From Halieaceae bacterium (GTDB lineage: Bacteria; Pseudomonadota; Gammaproteobacteria; Pseudomonadales; Halieaceae): a stretch of 7,145 bases of DNA. The translations under genes were made by a program, and so were the position numbers. Each line of letters begins with the position of its first letter. Position 1 is the first letter of the stretch. Location of the stretch: NCBI GenBank assembly GCA_003520285.1, contig DOVB01000279.1, forward strand, positions 1 through 7,145, given 5' to 3'. The notes under the pieces are model-generated. The model made no database searches and was not told where the DNA came from. It worked only from the letters and a program-made list of their open reading frames with translations. Positions 6,370-7,145 of this stretch are shown here, one piece after another.

Positions 6370-7145
6370 ATGCAAGAACACATACAGTCTCTGATCAGCC
6401 AAGCTCTCGACTCTTTGGTCGCTGACAAGACGCTCACCGAGGCTGACGCTAGCCGCATCACTATTGAACGCACCCGCGATCCCGCACATGGCGATTTCGC
6501 CACCAACATCGCGCTAGCCCTCGCTAAACAAGCCGGTGTGAATCCCCGCCAGCTTGCCACAGCCATTATTGCTGCGATTCCTGAAGATCGCGATATCGAT
6601 GCCATCGAGATTGCCGGCCCGGGCTTCATCAACTTCTTTTTATCCAAGCAGTCACTGTCGAGCACGCTGCACAGTATTCTCAGCGCTGGTGACACCTTTG
6701 GGCACCACGACATGGGCAGGGGAGAATCCGTCCAGGTGGAGTTTGTGTCCGCCAACCCAACCGGGCCTCTGCATGTTGGCCACGGCCGCGGTGCTGCGGT
6801 CGGCGATAGTATTTGCCGACTCCTCAGCGCAGGCGGCTATACCGTACAACGCGAATTTTATTACAACGACGCCGGTGCTCAGATTGATCATCTCGCGCGG
6901 TCAGTGCAAGCGAGATGCCTCGGCTTAACACCCGATGATCCGAGCTGGCCGGAAGACGGCTATCGGGGCGACTATATTCGAGATGTCGCAGAAATCTTCG
7001 TGAATAAGGCGATGATAGAAGCCGAAGATCGGCAGGTAGCCGCCAACGGTGATGTTAACGACATCGCTGCTATCAGAGAATTTGCAGTGGCTTACCTGCG
7101 ACGCGAGCAGGACCATGACCTCACAGCTTTTAGAGTCCGCTTTGA
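6370..7145 (+). CDS. argS: Arginyl-tRNA synthetase, class I (N-terminal part, runs off the right edge)
   Basis: ArgS charges tRNA-Arg with arginine in the cytoplasm, and it needs the tRNA bound before it activates the amino acid. The window holds 258 full codons, a little under half of the usual 550-590 residues. The N-terminal Add-1 domain, which contacts the tRNA D-loop, covers about 1-105 and includes GDFATNIAL (41-49) and the family motif AGPGFINFF (82-90). The catalytic Rossmann domain starts with VEFVSANPTGPLHVGH (123-138), whose HVGH is the class I HIGH signature, followed by GRGAAVGD and REFYYNDAGAQI (161-172). The KMSKS-like loop and anticodon-binding domain lie beyond the edge. The reading frame is open to the last base. 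It follows priA on the same strand, and the two may share a transcript, though a separate promoter in the 71-bp gap is possible. Confidence 0.96.
   Translation, partial: MQEHIQSLISQALDSLVADKTLTEADASRITIERTRDPAHGDFATNIALALAKQAGVNPRQLATAIIAAIPEDRDIDAIEIAGPGFINFFLSKQSLSSTLHSILSAGDTFGHHDMGRGESVQVEFVSANPTGPLHVGHGRGAAVGDSICRLLSAGGYTVQREFYYNDAGAQIDHLARSVQARCLGLTPDDPSWPEDGYRGDYIRDVAEIFVNKAMIEAEDRQVAANGDVNDIAAIREFAVAYLRREQDHDLTAFRVRF

Noticed and set aside
6168..6755. A 195-codon open frame on the minus strand across the end of priA and the start of argS
   Set aside because: It is antisense to two unmistakable genes. Its translation is rich in Ser, Arg and Cys with no recognisable motif, as expected of a shadow frame, and no start signal stands out.

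Overview
The window is ordinary chromosomal housekeeping sequence from a gammaproteobacterium, probably a Pseudomonas-like or related marine lineage. GC content is moderate, a little above 50% by eye. The proteins read as close relatives of Pseudomonas aeruginosa PilM, PBP1A, PriA and ArgS, and the gene order (pilM divergent from ponA/mrcA, rpmE divergent from priA, then argS) matches the conserved block in that group as I remember it. I see no mobile element, CRISPR array, tRNA, rRNA or horizontally acquired segment.

Layout. The first 1.1 kb, on the minus strand, holds the start of the type IV pilus assembly operon: pilM, a likely TTG start, overlapping by one base the first 15 codons of pilN, which runs off the left edge. 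Divergent from it is mrcA/ponA (about 2.4 kb, plus strand), the bifunctional peptidoglycan synthase PBP1A. A 139-bp spacer between them carries a perfect TATAAT box for mrcA. A symmetric GC-rich hairpin with an A-tract and a T-tract follows mrcA. It can terminate both mrcA and the convergent rpmE gene (ribosomal protein L31, minus strand). rpmE and priA then diverge from a compact region of about 120-165 bp, which holds a good rpmE promoter and a leader rich in small inverted repeats. priA (replication-restart helicase) is followed after 71 bp by argS (arginyl-tRNA synthetase), cut by the right edge after 258 codons.

The genes work in separate core processes: pilus inner-membrane platform, cell-wall synthesis, translation (L31, ArgS) and replication restart. 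Every gene is intact apart from the two cut by the window edges. All hallmark catalytic and metal-binding residues are present.

I found no candidate for a new biological system. What deserves a second look is regulatory or start-site detail: the structured rpmE leader, the priA start (homology favours an ATG 42 bp inside the longest frame), non-ATG start choices, and the short mrcA-rpmE junction.
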